NCBI RefSeq assembly: GCF_008180445.1
Contig: NZ_VTER01000007.1
Coordinates: forward strand, 372,001-436,000
Length of the DNA stretch: 64,000 nt
Origin: Bacillus_AB infantis_B
GTDB taxonomy: Bacteria > Bacillota > Bacilli > Bacillales > Cytobacillaceae
Reading direction: 5' to 3'
A model generated the notes under the pieces. The model had not been told where the DNA came from, ran no database searches, and saw only the letters and a program-made list of their open reading frames with translations. Each line of letters starts with the position of its first letter. The first letter of the stretch is position 1. Both the position numbers and the translations under genes were made by a program. Shown one piece after another: positions 39,302 to 48,149 of this stretch.

Positions 39302-40308
39302 TGGTCAATGAACTGCTCCGTTCAGAACCTGGCCTTCTGAACTTTGGCATCTTTTTTGCGCTCGCTGCTGTTCTTCTGCTTGTGGTGCTCGGCTTTGTCA
39401 CCTACGCCATCCTGGCCGAACGGAAAGTGATGGGCTTTATGCAGCTCAGGCAGGGACCCAACCAGGTCGGCGGTCGGTGGGGCCTGCTGCAGACAGTGGC
39501 TGACGTACTGAAGCTGCTGATAAAAGAGGACACCATACCGAAGCTGGCAGACAAGCCGCTGTTCATACTTGCACCGGTCATTGCCTTCACACCGGCCTTT
39601 ATGGTCCTGGCAGTCATCCCGTTCACAGATAAGTTCCAGTTCGCGGACATCGGCGTCGGGCTGCTTTACTATATTGCCATCTCCGGTTTGACGACCATCG
39701 GGATTGTGACCGGGGGATGGGCATCCAACAATAAATACGCGCTCCTAGGCGGCATGAGGGCGGCCGCACAGATGATTTCCTATGAAATCCCCCTCGTCAT
39801 GTCTGTGCTCGGAATCGTGCTGCTGACAGGGAGCCTGAATCTCAATGAAATAGTCGAGGCTCAGCGGGGCGGCTGGTTCATCATCTGGCAGCCGGTCGCA
39901 TTCATCATCTTCATCATCGCATCAGTAGCAGAGCTGAACCGGGCTCCATTTGACCTTCCGGAAGCGGAATCAGAGCTGGTCGCAGGATTCCATGTGGAAT
40001 ATTCAGGGTTTCGATGGGCATTTTTCATGCTGGCGGAATATGTGTATTTTTTCGCAATGGCTTCCCTGACCACTGTCCTGTTTCTCGGAGGATGGCTCCC
40101 GCTGCCATTCCTTGGCTTCATTCCCGGTGCAGTCTGGTTCGCACTTAAGTTCAGCCTGGTCATCTTCCTGCTCATCTGGTTCAGGGTCACCTTTCCCCGC
40201 ATCCGCGCAGACCAGCTGATGGAGTTCGGCTGGAAGGTACTGCTGCCGGCTGCCCTGGCAAATATTTTCCTGACCGCAATCATTAAAGAGCTGATCAGAT
40301 TCTTCTAA
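39301..40308 (+). CDS. nuoH: Complex I subunit H
   Basis: This membrane subunit (eight or so helices) couples quinone chemistry to proton pumping. The 335-residue protein shows AERKVMGFMQLRQGPNQVGGRWGLLQTVADVLKLL and the loop SVAELNRAPFDLPEAESELVAGFHVEYSGFRWAFFMLAEY. The start shares its A with the nuoD stop codon. A 67-base gap precedes nuoI. Confidence 0.97.
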   Translation: MVNELLRSEPGLLNFGIFFALAAVLLLVVLGFVTYAILAERKVMGFMQLRQGPNQVGGRWGLLQTVADVLKLLIKEDTIPKLADKPLFILAPVIAFTPAFMVLAVIPFTDKFQFADIGVGLLYYIAISGLTTIGIVTGGWASNNKYALLGGMRAAAQMISYEIPLVMSVLGIVLLTGSLNLNEIVEAQRGGWFIIWQPVAFIIFIIASVAELNRAPFDLPEAESELVAGFHVEYSGFRWAFFMLAEYVYFFAMASLTTVLFLGGWLPLPFLGFIPGAVWFALKFSLVIFLLIWFRVTFPRIRADQLMEFGWKVLLPAALANIFLTAIIKELIRFF

Positions 40309-40375
40309 ACCTGCAGCCCGGTGCATAGCCGGGAATGCTGCTTATATTCCAGACTGATAGAAAGGGTGAAAAAAC

Positions 40376-40795
40376 ATGCTGGGACTGGCAAAGGGACTCA
40401 AATATACCCTTAGTAATCTGGCAAGAAAAAAAGTCACCTATAATTATCCGAAAGAGCCGCTGCCGCTTCCGGACCGGTTCAGGGGCATCCAGAAATTCTA
40501 TCCGGAAAAATGCATCGTCTGCAATCAGTGCGCCAATATCTGCCCGACAGATTGCATCCAGCTGACAGGCAAGAAACATCCTGACCCTGCGAAAAAAGGG
40601 AAAATCATTGACACCTACGACATCAATTTTGAGATTTGCATCTTATGCGACCTGTGTACAGAGGTATGCCCGACAGAAGCAATCATCATGACGAATAACT
40701 TCGAGCTGGCAGAATACAGCCGGGATGAGCTGTTCAAAAACCTTGAATGGCTCGATGAAAATGATGAAAACATACGGCAGGTGAATAAAGCATGA
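40376..40795 (+). CDS. nuoI: Complex I subunit I (two 4Fe-4S clusters)
   Basis: This ferredoxin-like subunit of the connecting arm has 139 residues and two cysteine sets, CIVCNQCANICPTDC and CILCDLCTEVCPTEA, for clusters N6a and N6b. In a complex without NuoE/F/G it is a likely entry point for electrons from an external donor. ATG 40376 follows AAGGGTG. The stop overlaps nuoJ by four bases. Confidence 0.96.
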   Translation: MLGLAKGLKYTLSNLARKKVTYNYPKEPLPLPDRFRGIQKFYPEKCIVCNQCANICPTDCIQLTGKKHPDPAKKGKIIDTYDINFEICILCDLCTEVCPTEAIIMTNNFELAEYSRDELFKNLEWLDENDENIRQVNKA

Positions 40796-41316
40796 CATTT
40801 TCAGGAGAGCTGCTTGCCTTTTTGGGGCTGGCCATCGCTGCAGTGACAGGGGGCATTCTGCTGATCAACCTTGAAAAAGTGGTCCATATGGTGGTCGCGC
40901 TTGTCTTTACTTTTATCAGCATAGCCGGCATTTATATCCTTTTATCTGCTGAATTCATTGCCGTTGTCCAGGTGCTGATCTACTCGGGTGCCATCACGAT
41001 CATCATGCTGTTTGGCATCATGCTTACCCGCCATCATGACGAAAGTGAGCAGAAAGCTGGCCGCCTGCGCAGAATTCTATTATTTCTGGCGATCCTGGCC
41101 TTTGCCTTCAGTGTGTATATCGGCATCTACAACCTGGAGTTCCCGGAGCAGGAGGCGCTGCTTCATGAAAACAATACAGAGCAAATCGGGATCAGCTTAT
41201 TCTCCGAATTTGTCATTCCGTTTGAACTTACATCAGTGGTGCTCCTGGTCGCCTTAGTCGGGGCCATTGTCCTGGCAAGAAGGGATGATGGGGAAACGGA
41301 GGGGGATGAACGATGA
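40792..41316 (+). CDS. nuoJ: Complex I subunit J
   Basis: This 174-residue membrane subunit has five hydrophobic helices, including the conserved LSAEFIAVVQVLIYSGAITIIMLFGIML segment with the pi-bulge region. ATGA overlaps link it to nuoI upstream and nuoK downstream. Confidence 0.94.
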   Translation: MTFSGELLAFLGLAIAAVTGGILLINLEKVVHMVVALVFTFISIAGIYILLSAEFIAVVQVLIYSGAITIIMLFGIMLTRHHDESEQKAGRLRRILLFLAILAFAFSVYIGIYNLEFPEQEALLHENNTEQIGISLFSEFVIPFELTSVVLLVALVGAIVLARRDDGETEGDER

Positions 41317-41627
41317 CAGATGTACCTGTTTCAGCTTATCTCGCGCTGGCACTCATCTTATTTTGCATTGGATTATACGGGGCCCTTACGAAACGGAATA
41401 CCGTCATCGTCCTCATTTCCATCGAGCTGATGCTGAATGCGGTCAATATCAATCTTGTCGCGTTCAGCAAATATGGGATGGTCCCATCGATCACCGGACA
41501 GGTATTCGCCTTATTTGCCATTGCTGTTGCTGCAGCGGAAGCGGCGGTCGGCCTCGCCATCCTCATTTCTCTGTACCGCAGCCGCAGGACTGTCAACATT
41601 GATGAAATGGATACGATGAAACATTAG
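41313..41627 (+). CDS. nuoK: Complex I subunit K
   Basis: This 104-residue three-helix antiporter-like subunit has the conserved glutamates in LISIELMLNAVNINLVAF and in AVAAAEAAVGLAILISLYRS. It overlaps nuoJ by four bases. The 147-base spacer to nuoL contains a possible hairpin (CCGGCAG/CTGCCGG). Confidence 0.95.
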   Translation: MTDVPVSAYLALALILFCIGLYGALTKRNTVIVLISIELMLNAVNINLVAFSKYGMVPSITGQVFALFAIAVAAAEAAVGLAILISLYRSRRTVNIDEMDTMKH

Positions 41628-41774
41628 CTCTTAGGAAAAACAGCGGATGACCGCTGGATCGGAACAAGCAGATAAAAAAGAGGCTGTGCCCGGCAGAAGA
41701 AATGATTTGCTGCCTGCTGCCGGCCTCCATCCGGCACGCCGGCTTCCGGTGTGCAAAAGGGGATTGTGATATTG

Positions 41775-43640
41775 ATGGAAAGTGCATGGATCATACCGCT
41801 ATTCCCGCTGTTATCATTTGTCATACTCCTGCTTTTCGGCAGGAGGCTCAAGGAAGCGAGCGCCTATATCGGGATGATCTTAAGCCTTGCCTCCTTTGTG
41901 TTATCCCTGTTCGTCCTGTTTGACAGATTTGCCTCCCCGAGCTTCAAAGCGGAAGGAATCTGGCTCAAGATCGGCGGACTGCAGATCACAGCGGGGTATG
42001 AAGTCAATCAATTGAACGCATTAATGCTGATCATTGTGTCACTGGTAAGTTTTCTTGTACATATATATTCAAAAGGCTATATGCAAGGGGACGGGAGGTT
42101 CCATATCTTTTACGCGTACCTTGGGCTTTTCACCTTTTCCATGCTTGGCCTCGTCCTGTCGCCCAACCTCCTGCAGACCTATTTATTCTGGGAGCTTGTC
42201 GGTCTCGGCTCTTTCCTGCTGATCGGCTTCTATTTTTACAAAAATGAAGCAAAGCAGGCCGCAAAGAAAGCCTTCATCATGACCAGGATCGGCGATGTCG
42301 GCCTCCTGATCGGGCTTATCTTGCTTTTCTGGCAGACAGGGAGCTTTGAGTATGACGAGATCTTTGCTGCTGTCGCAGAAGGTGCCATTTCTGAAGGAAT
42401 GATCACGCTGACAGCGATCCTGATCTTTATCGGGGCCGTCGGAAAATCAGGACAGTTCCCGCTCCATACATGGCTTCCGGATGCAATGGAGGGGCCGACG
42501 CCGGTTTCCGCACTCATCCATGCTGCAACAATGGTGGCAGCTGGTGTGTATCTGGTTGCTGCGCTTTTCCCTCTATTTGCAGCCAGTGAAACAGCATTAT
42601 TCACCGTCGCAGCCATTGGGGGAGGGACAGCGGTATTTGCGGCTCTCATTGGTCTTGTTCAAACAGATATCAAGAGGGTGCTTGCTTATTCAACTGTAAG
42701 CCAGCTCGGCTATATGATGCTTGCCCTCGGCTCTGCCGGCTACACGGCCGGGGTGTTCCACCTGATGACCCATGCTTTTTTCAAAGCGCTCCTGTTCCTT
42801 GCAGCAGGGAGCGTCATCCATGTTGTCCATACACAGGATATCGAGAAAATGGGCGGCTTATGGAAAAAAATGAAGCTGACCGGTCCGCTGTTTTTGATCG
42901 GGACGCTTTCCATCAGCGGGATTCCGCTTTTTTCAGGCTTCTTCAGCAAAGATGAAATACTGGCGTCTGCCTGGGTGCACGGAAATACGGTCCTGTTCTG
43001 GCTCGCGCTGCTTGCCGCCTTTTTTACCGCTTTCTATATGTTCAGGCTGTTCTTCATGGTTTTTGCCGGCGAGCCGCGGACAAAAACAGAAGACGTTCAT
43101 GAATCACCGGGTGTGATGACCTTCCCGATGATTGTGCTGGGAATATTGGCTATTTTTGCAGGCTATGTGAATACCCCGTGGTTCGGCTCTTTCCTCGGTG
43201 AGTGGCTGACAGAGGGCAATGACCTGTTGGGGCATGGCCATATTGAGGCGCCCGTCTGGATCATGATTGCCGCAACTGCCGTTTCGCTTGCCGGCATCAT
43301 ACTTGCCTGGCTGATGTACGGCAGGAGGACGGTATCGCGCACCTGGCTCAGCAACTATATGCCTTCCGCTCACAGCATCCTGCTGAACAAATTTTATGTG
43401 GACGAATTTTACCGGCTCAGCATTGTGCAGGGAATGAAGGTGTTCAGCCTTTTCCTTCACTATATTGAAACTTTCATTGTAGAAGGAGCCGTTAAGGGAA
43501 TCGGTTCTGCGGTGCAGAGCCTTGGAAAAGCAGGCTCCAGGCTCCAGGACGGGCAGGTACAGACATATGGGGCGGCCGCCTTTATTGGCCTTGCCATCCT
43601 GACAGCTGTATTCGCTTTGACATGGGGGTTCTTTAAATGA
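41775..43640 (+). CDS. nuoL: Complex I subunit L (antiporter-like proton pump)
   Basis: NuoL is the distal pump with the long lateral helix. From ATG 41775 the protein is 621 residues and shows FWELVGLGSFLLIGF, VGKSGQFPLHTWLPDAMEGPTPVSALIHAATMVAAGVYL with the pump Lys and His, and STVSQLGYMMLALG. The C-terminal part carries the lateral helix region. In-frame GTG 41766 and TTG 41772 are alternative starts nearer AAAGGGG. The stop overlaps nuoM by four bases. Confidence 0.95.
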   Translation: MESAWIIPLFPLLSFVILLLFGRRLKEASAYIGMILSLASFVLSLFVLFDRFASPSFKAEGIWLKIGGLQITAGYEVNQLNALMLIIVSLVSFLVHIYSKGYMQGDGRFHIFYAYLGLFTFSMLGLVLSPNLLQTYLFWELVGLGSFLLIGFYFYKNEAKQAAKKAFIMTRIGDVGLLIGLILLFWQTGSFEYDEIFAAVAEGAISEGMITLTAILIFIGAVGKSGQFPLHTWLPDAMEGPTPVSALIHAATMVAAGVYLVAALFPLFAASETALFTVAAIGGGTAVFAALIGLVQTDIKRVLAYSTVSQLGYMMLALGSAGYTAGVFHLMTHAFFKALLFLAAGSVIHVVHTQDIEKMGGLWKKMKLTGPLFLIGTLSISGIPLFSGFFSKDEILASAWVHGNTVLFWLALLAAFFTAFYMFRLFFMVFAGEPRTKTEDVHESPGVMTFPMIVLGILAIFAGYVNTPWFGSFLGEWLTEGNDLLGHGHIEAPVWIMIAATAVSLAGIILAWLMYGRRTVSRTWLSNYMPSAHSILLNKFYVDEFYRLSIVQGMKVFSLFLHYIETFIVEGAVKGIGSAVQSLGKAGSRLQDGQVQTYGAAAFIGLAILTAVFALTWGFFK

Positions 43641-45151
43641 CATTTCCTTATTATCTATCTGTGCTGGTATTCTCCCCGTTAGCAGGGCTGCTTGTGCTCC
43701 TATTTGTGCCAAAAGCCAAAGAAAGGGCGATAAAGTGGATAGGACTGGCCGCAGCATTGCCGGCTGCCATACTCGCCCTCCCTGCCTACTTTATATACCA
43801 TTCAGGAGCAGGGCTCGAAGAGATGGATGAAAGGGCAGACTGGATCCAGTTTGGCCATCCTGATCTCGTTGGCGATTATTTTAAAATTGGCTATGAAATC
43901 GGGGCAGATGGCTTCTCAATGATCATGATCCTGCTCACCAGCCTGCTTGCTTTGCTTGCTGCGGCTGCATCATTCCGGATCACTAAAGAATGGAAAGGTT
44001 ATTTTATGCTTTTCCTCCTGCTGGAAACGGGGATGCTTGGCGTTTTCGCCGCAGAAAATCTGTTCTTATTCTTCCTGTTTTTTGAGATAACGCTCATCCC
44101 GATGTTCTTTCTGATCGGGAAATGGGGATTGTTTGAAAAAGAAAAAGCAGCGTTCAGCTTTCTGATCTACAATGGCCTGGGCTCAGCCATCCTGCTGATT
44201 GTGTTCATTGTTTTATTTGCCAGGACCGGAACGGCCAATATGGAAGAGCTTCAAATCATCATGCAGGGAGGGGCACAGGCCATTTCGCCTTTCTCTGAGG
44301 AGCTGAAGCTGGGTCTGTTCATTGCCCTCCTGATTGCATTCGGCGTCAAGCTGCCAATTTTTCCGCTTCACAGCTGGATGGTCCGTGTCCATGCAGAGGC
44401 GCCGGCTTCGGTTGTGATGCTGCATGCCGGCATCCTGCTGAAGATCGGTGCTTTCGGACTTATCCGCTTTGGCCTCGGATTTTTTCCGGAGCAATTTCAG
44501 CAGCTCGGCCTGCTGATCGCCATACTCGGTGCAGTTAATCTCCTGTATGGGGCATTCCTTGCTTTTATCCAGGATGATTTTCGGAAAGTGCTTGCCTATT
44601 CTTCTATTTCCCATATGGGGATCGTCTTAATCGGATTAGGCGCATTAAATGAAGCGGGCGTAAAGGGGGCCATTTTTCAAGTAGTGTCACACGGACTTAT
44701 TTCTGCGCTCTTGTTCTATCTTGTCGGTGCTTTATATGAGCGGGTCGAGACCTCATCCATCAAGAAGCTAGGCGGGCTTTCCCGGCAGATGCCGCTTGCG
44801 GCCGGGTTCCTGCTAGCCGGTGCGATGGCTTCGCTCGGCATGCCCGGCATGTCTGGATTCATCAGTGAATTCATGGCCTTTCTCGGCCTCTTTGAAAACC
44901 AGCCTGTGGTGGCTGCTGTTGCCGCACTGGGCATCATTTTAACAGCTGTCTATCTTCTGAGGGCTGTCCTTGGAATGACGTTCGGGGAACCGAGATCCGA
45001 CTATGGGAATGTTACAGACCTAAAAGCACTGGAAATGATGCCGGCGGTGATCCTGGTTGGCGCCATCGTCCTGATCGGCGTGTATCCGCTCGCCATCAGC
45101 GCACCGCTCCAGCCGTTGCTTGAAACGATTTTGCCGGGAATGGGAGGGTGA
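43637..45151 (+). CDS. nuoM: Complex I subunit M
   Basis: This 504-residue antiporter-like subunit has the helix-5 Glu in FFEITLIPMFFLIGKWG, GVKLPIFPLHSWMVRVHAEAPASVVMLHAGILLKIGAFGLIRF and SSISHMGIVLIGLGA. It overlaps nuoL by ATGA and lies six bases ahead of nuoN. Confidence 0.96.
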   Translation: MTFPYYLSVLVFSPLAGLLVLLFVPKAKERAIKWIGLAAALPAAILALPAYFIYHSGAGLEEMDERADWIQFGHPDLVGDYFKIGYEIGADGFSMIMILLTSLLALLAAAASFRITKEWKGYFMLFLLLETGMLGVFAAENLFLFFLFFEITLIPMFFLIGKWGLFEKEKAAFSFLIYNGLGSAILLIVFIVLFARTGTANMEELQIIMQGGAQAISPFSEELKLGLFIALLIAFGVKLPIFPLHSWMVRVHAEAPASVVMLHAGILLKIGAFGLIRFGLGFFPEQFQQLGLLIAILGAVNLLYGAFLAFIQDDFRKVLAYSSISHMGIVLIGLGALNEAGVKGAIFQVVSHGLISALLFYLVGALYERVETSSIKKLGGLSRQMPLAAGFLLAGAMASLGMPGMSGFISEFMAFLGLFENQPVVAAVAALGIILTAVYLLRAVLGMTFGEPRSDYGNVTDLKALEMMPAVILVGAIVLIGVYPLAISAPLQPLLETILPGMGG

Positions 45152-45157
45152 TGAAGG

Positions 45158-46672
45158 ATGGACCTGGAAACATTGCTTTCATATAATTGGCTCTTGATGA
45201 CACCGGAATTCATCATCCTTGGCAGCACAGCCATCTTGACCCTGATCGATCTGTTCATGCCCTCTAAGAAAAGCAGGCAGATCCTTGGCTGGCTTGCCTT
45301 AGCCGGCATCCTTGGTGCACTGGCTTCCCTTTTTGCTCTGCTGGGAAGCGGGACGGAATCAATCCTTTTTGACACCTTCCGCCTCGATTCGTTTGCCAAG
45401 GCATTCAAGCTGCTGCTCCTGATCGGCTCCGCTTTTGTGATGCTGCTTGCGCTTGGCTATAGAGGCAAAGAGGGCCTGGAGGAATACAGGGGAGAGTTTT
45501 ACTATCTCTTTCTGACGGCGCTTCTTGGTGCGATGATGATGTCTTCAAGCGGGGACCTGATCACCCTTTTCACAGGGCTTGAGCTGCTGTCGATTTCTTC
45601 CTATATCCTGGCCGGCATGCAGAAAAGGAATCTGCAGTCCAATGAGTCGGCTATGAAATATGTGATCAATGGCGGGATTTCCACGGCAATCACCTTATTT
45701 GGGATGAGCTATTTGTACGGCCTTGCCGGCACGACCAATCTGAAGGAAATCGGGCTGGCGCTGACATCCATCACGGAATCGCAATACCTGTACCTTGTCG
45801 GTCTGGCCTTTTTCATGATTTTGACTGGACTCGCTTTCAAGATAGCGTCTGTGCCTTTTCATATGTGGGCACCGGACGTTTATCAGGGTTCACCGCTTCC
45901 GGTCACTGCTTTCCTGAGTGTGGTTTCAAAAACAGCAGGATTTGTACTGATCGCACGTGTGGTGCTCGTCATAGCCCTATCAGCACCGTCTGAAGGGCCG
46001 GGCTCGCTGCCGCTTATCATCAAGGTCCAGGATTATATGGCCTTCCTTGCAGGGGCCACCATGATCGTTGGAAATGTGATTGCCCTGAGGCAGCGGAATA
46101 TCAAGCGGCTGTTTGCCTACTCAAGCATTGCCCATGCCGGCTATATATTTGTTGCCATTTCGGCTGCATCGGTATTTATGTTCGACTCGCTGTGGTTCTA
46201 TCTGGGTGCTTATCTGCTGATGAGCCTCGGGGCCTTCGCGGTCATCCAGGCTGTTTCTGAAAAAGCAGGATCAGAGGACATCAGCATTTTTTCCGGCCTT
46301 TATAAAAAGTCGCCTTTGCTTGCTGCTGCGATGGGGATATTCATCCTCTCTTTAGCAGGCATACCGGGGACCGCAGGATTTATCGGGAAGCTCAATATCA
46401 TCACGGGCGCCCTCATGACAGAGCCGGCCCATTATGTGCTCGTGTCGATCATGATTGCTGCAACGGTTGTCTCTTACTATTATTATTTTGGAATTCTTAC
46501 GCAGATGTTCTTTCGGCCTGCGGCAGATCAGGAGAAGCCTGGCCAGCCTGCTTCCGTATCCATTGTCATCGGCGTCTGTGCCTGTGCGGTCATTGTGTTT
46601 GGGATCCTGCCGAATCTGGCCATTGATTTTCTGCAAAGCAACTTCAATCAATTTGCTGATTTTCTTCAATGA
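45158..46672 (+). CDS. nuoN: Complex I subunit N
   Basis: This 504-residue antiporter-like subunit is the last gene of the operon. It shows the GLELLSISSYILAGMQKRN segment, KIASVPFHMWAPDVYQGSPLPVTAFLSVVSKTAGF and SSIAHAGYIFVAISA. A strong terminator follows four bases after the stop. No nuoE, nuoF or nuoG is found before or after. Confidence 0.96.
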   Translation: MDLETLLSYNWLLMTPEFIILGSTAILTLIDLFMPSKKSRQILGWLALAGILGALASLFALLGSGTESILFDTFRLDSFAKAFKLLLLIGSAFVMLLALGYRGKEGLEEYRGEFYYLFLTALLGAMMMSSSGDLITLFTGLELLSISSYILAGMQKRNLQSNESAMKYVINGGISTAITLFGMSYLYGLAGTTNLKEIGLALTSITESQYLYLVGLAFFMILTGLAFKIASVPFHMWAPDVYQGSPLPVTAFLSVVSKTAGFVLIARVVLVIALSAPSEGPGSLPLIIKVQDYMAFLAGATMIVGNVIALRQRNIKRLFAYSSIAHAGYIFVAISAASVFMFDSLWFYLGAYLLMSLGAFAVIQAVSEKAGSEDISIFSGLYKKSPLLAAAMGIFILSLAGIPGTAGFIGKLNIITGALMTEPAHYVLVSIMIAATVVSYYYYFGILTQMFFRPAADQEKPGQPASVSIVIGVCACAVIVFGILPNLAIDFLQSNFNQFADFLQ

Positions 46673-46676
46673 GAAG

Positions 46677-46720
46677 AAAAGGAGGCTGGTGAAAAGCGCC
46701 AGCCTCCTTTTTTATTTTTT
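46677..46720 (+). terminator. Terminator of the nuo operon
   Basis: The perfect 13-bp stem AAAAGGAGGCTGG/CCAGCCTCCTTTT with a 9-nt loop is followed by TTTATTTTTT. Confidence 0.96.
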
Positions 46721-46835
46721 CTATAAAAGGGTGAAACCTTTGCAGGGGAGCTTACGTCAAATGAAAGGAGGCATCCGCTTCGCCTGCATTTCGGGAAGCG
46801 ATGTGCACCAGCCGATTTATTTGCATGGCAATTGG

Positions 46836-46844
46836 TGCTACAAT
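46836..46844 (+). promoter_or_regulatory. Extended -10 promoter candidate for ywzB
   Basis: TGCTACAAT (46836-46844) is a good extended -10. The -35 TTTATT at 46816-46821 (17-base spacer) is weak. It lies 33 bases before the start codon. Confidence 0.4.
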
Positions 46845-46877
46845 CTAAGTACTGAAAAGTTCTAGGGGGATTGCCAA

Positions 46878-47114
46878 ATGATTTCAGGCTTCGGCCAGCA
46901 GGCATTACTAAGCATCATCTCACACTTGTTTTTCATCGCGATTGCCTGGTGGGCACTGCAGTCAGTCAATTATGAAAAGTTTCTGAGAGCCCATCATGTG
47001 TTCCAGGCAAGAGTGCTGTTCGTCATGCTATCCATTGTCATTGGATCGATTGTCAGCAATTTTTTCCTCGACTATCTGCTATGGTCGCAGCAGCTGCCGC
47101 TCATTCTTCAATAA
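46878..47114 (+). CDS. ywzB: DUF1146 membrane protein YwzB
   Basis: This 78-residue protein has two hydrophobic helices (about 9-30 and 46-68) and the family core ISHLFFIAIAWWALQSVNYEKFLR. The function is unknown. The family is consistently found next to the atp or murAA genes in Bacillaceae, which supports the call. ATG 46878 follows AGGGGGAT. Confidence 0.9.
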   Translation: MISGFGQQALLSIISHLFFIAIAWWALQSVNYEKFLRAHHVFQARVLFVMLSIVIGSIVSNFFLDYLLWSQQLPLILQ

Positions 47115-47369
47115 AAGCGGGTTTGGCAGCGGAAAATGTGAAATATAGGTCTTCACGCATGTTCCATTCCAGCAGGAATCTTAGTAAAATCTTTTTGTAT
47201 GTCAGCAGCTTGCTTGCTGCAAATACATATGCGCACTTTTGTGAAAAAAGTCACGTATACACATAATGTGAGCTTTCCGGCTTCTGCACTTGTCAAAAAG
47301 TGACGACTTTTCCCTGGTATGCTCTCTCCCAGCTTGGCAACAATGGTAATAAGGGGAGTGAGATACAGG

Positions 47370-48116
47370 ATGAAAAAGTACACACTTTATTTTGCAATTA
47401 TCGCCATTATTGGTTTTGTCACTATAAACCTTGGGAATAAGACGACTGTAGCTATCGGAAAGCATGACCTATTGACTATGGCCGCGGTTCTTCAAAACAA
47501 AGATATTTTGATTCAGGACTGGACGATCCATGCAAGAAAAAATATGGAAAATGTCGAAAATCTTCGGGACGCCGAAACGCTTGCCGGGAAAATGAAGGCA
47601 GATTATCCGGAATGGGAGTGGACATCAAGCTCCAGCAAGGATAAGGCCGAGTATTCAGCGGTTTTCCAGGCAGACGGAAATAAAAAAGAGAGCATAAAAA
47701 TCCTATCGACCCTCACAAATGGCAAGGCTCATACGTATTTAATTTATGAGGCCACAGGCCATGGCTGGGGGAAGGGAACGGAGACCTTCCTAAAAGAGGA
47801 ACTTTCCGATAAGCTCTCCGACATATTTCGTGGAAATGCCACAATTTTCTCTTGTATTAAAGGCGAGTTCGGTGATAAGATGAAAAAGACTTTGCCTGAT
47901 AATGTAAATGAATTGATGAAAGCTTTTGATGCAAAGGAAATTGAGTCATTAAAAGAAAGTTCTTTTATATCAGCATCGGCGTATTCTCCAATGTTTGCCG
48001 GGTCGATTGAAAGCAACAATGATGAGATGAATTTACAAATTGGATTAAGAACGCAAGGATTGGGCGGAAAGACTACCCTTGTAGTTGGAACACCAATCAT
48101 TACGATTGAATATTAA
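47370..48116 (+). CDS. ywmB: YwmB family protein (TATA-box-binding-like fold, unknown function)
   Basis: This 248-residue protein has an N-terminal signal or membrane anchor (about 4-22) and an exported domain with GHGWGKGTETFLKEELSDKLSDIFRGNATIFSCIKGEFGDKM, as in the YwmB family. The family name refers to a structural resemblance only; a DNA-binding role is not implied for an exported protein. Placement before murAA is conserved. ATG 47370 follows AAGGGGAGTGAG. Confidence 0.88.
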   Translation: MKKYTLYFAIIAIIGFVTINLGNKTTVAIGKHDLLTMAAVLQNKDILIQDWTIHARKNMENVENLRDAETLAGKMKADYPEWEWTSSSSKDKAEYSAVFQADGNKKESIKILSTLTNGKAHTYLIYEATGHGWGKGTETFLKEELSDKLSDIFRGNATIFSCIKGEFGDKMKKTLPDNVNELMKAFDAKEIESLKESSFISASAYSPMFAGSIESNNDEMNLQIGLRTQGLGGKTTLVVGTPIITIEY

Positions 48117-48149
48117 TATAGAGAAATTGGACGCGGAGGGGAATACACT

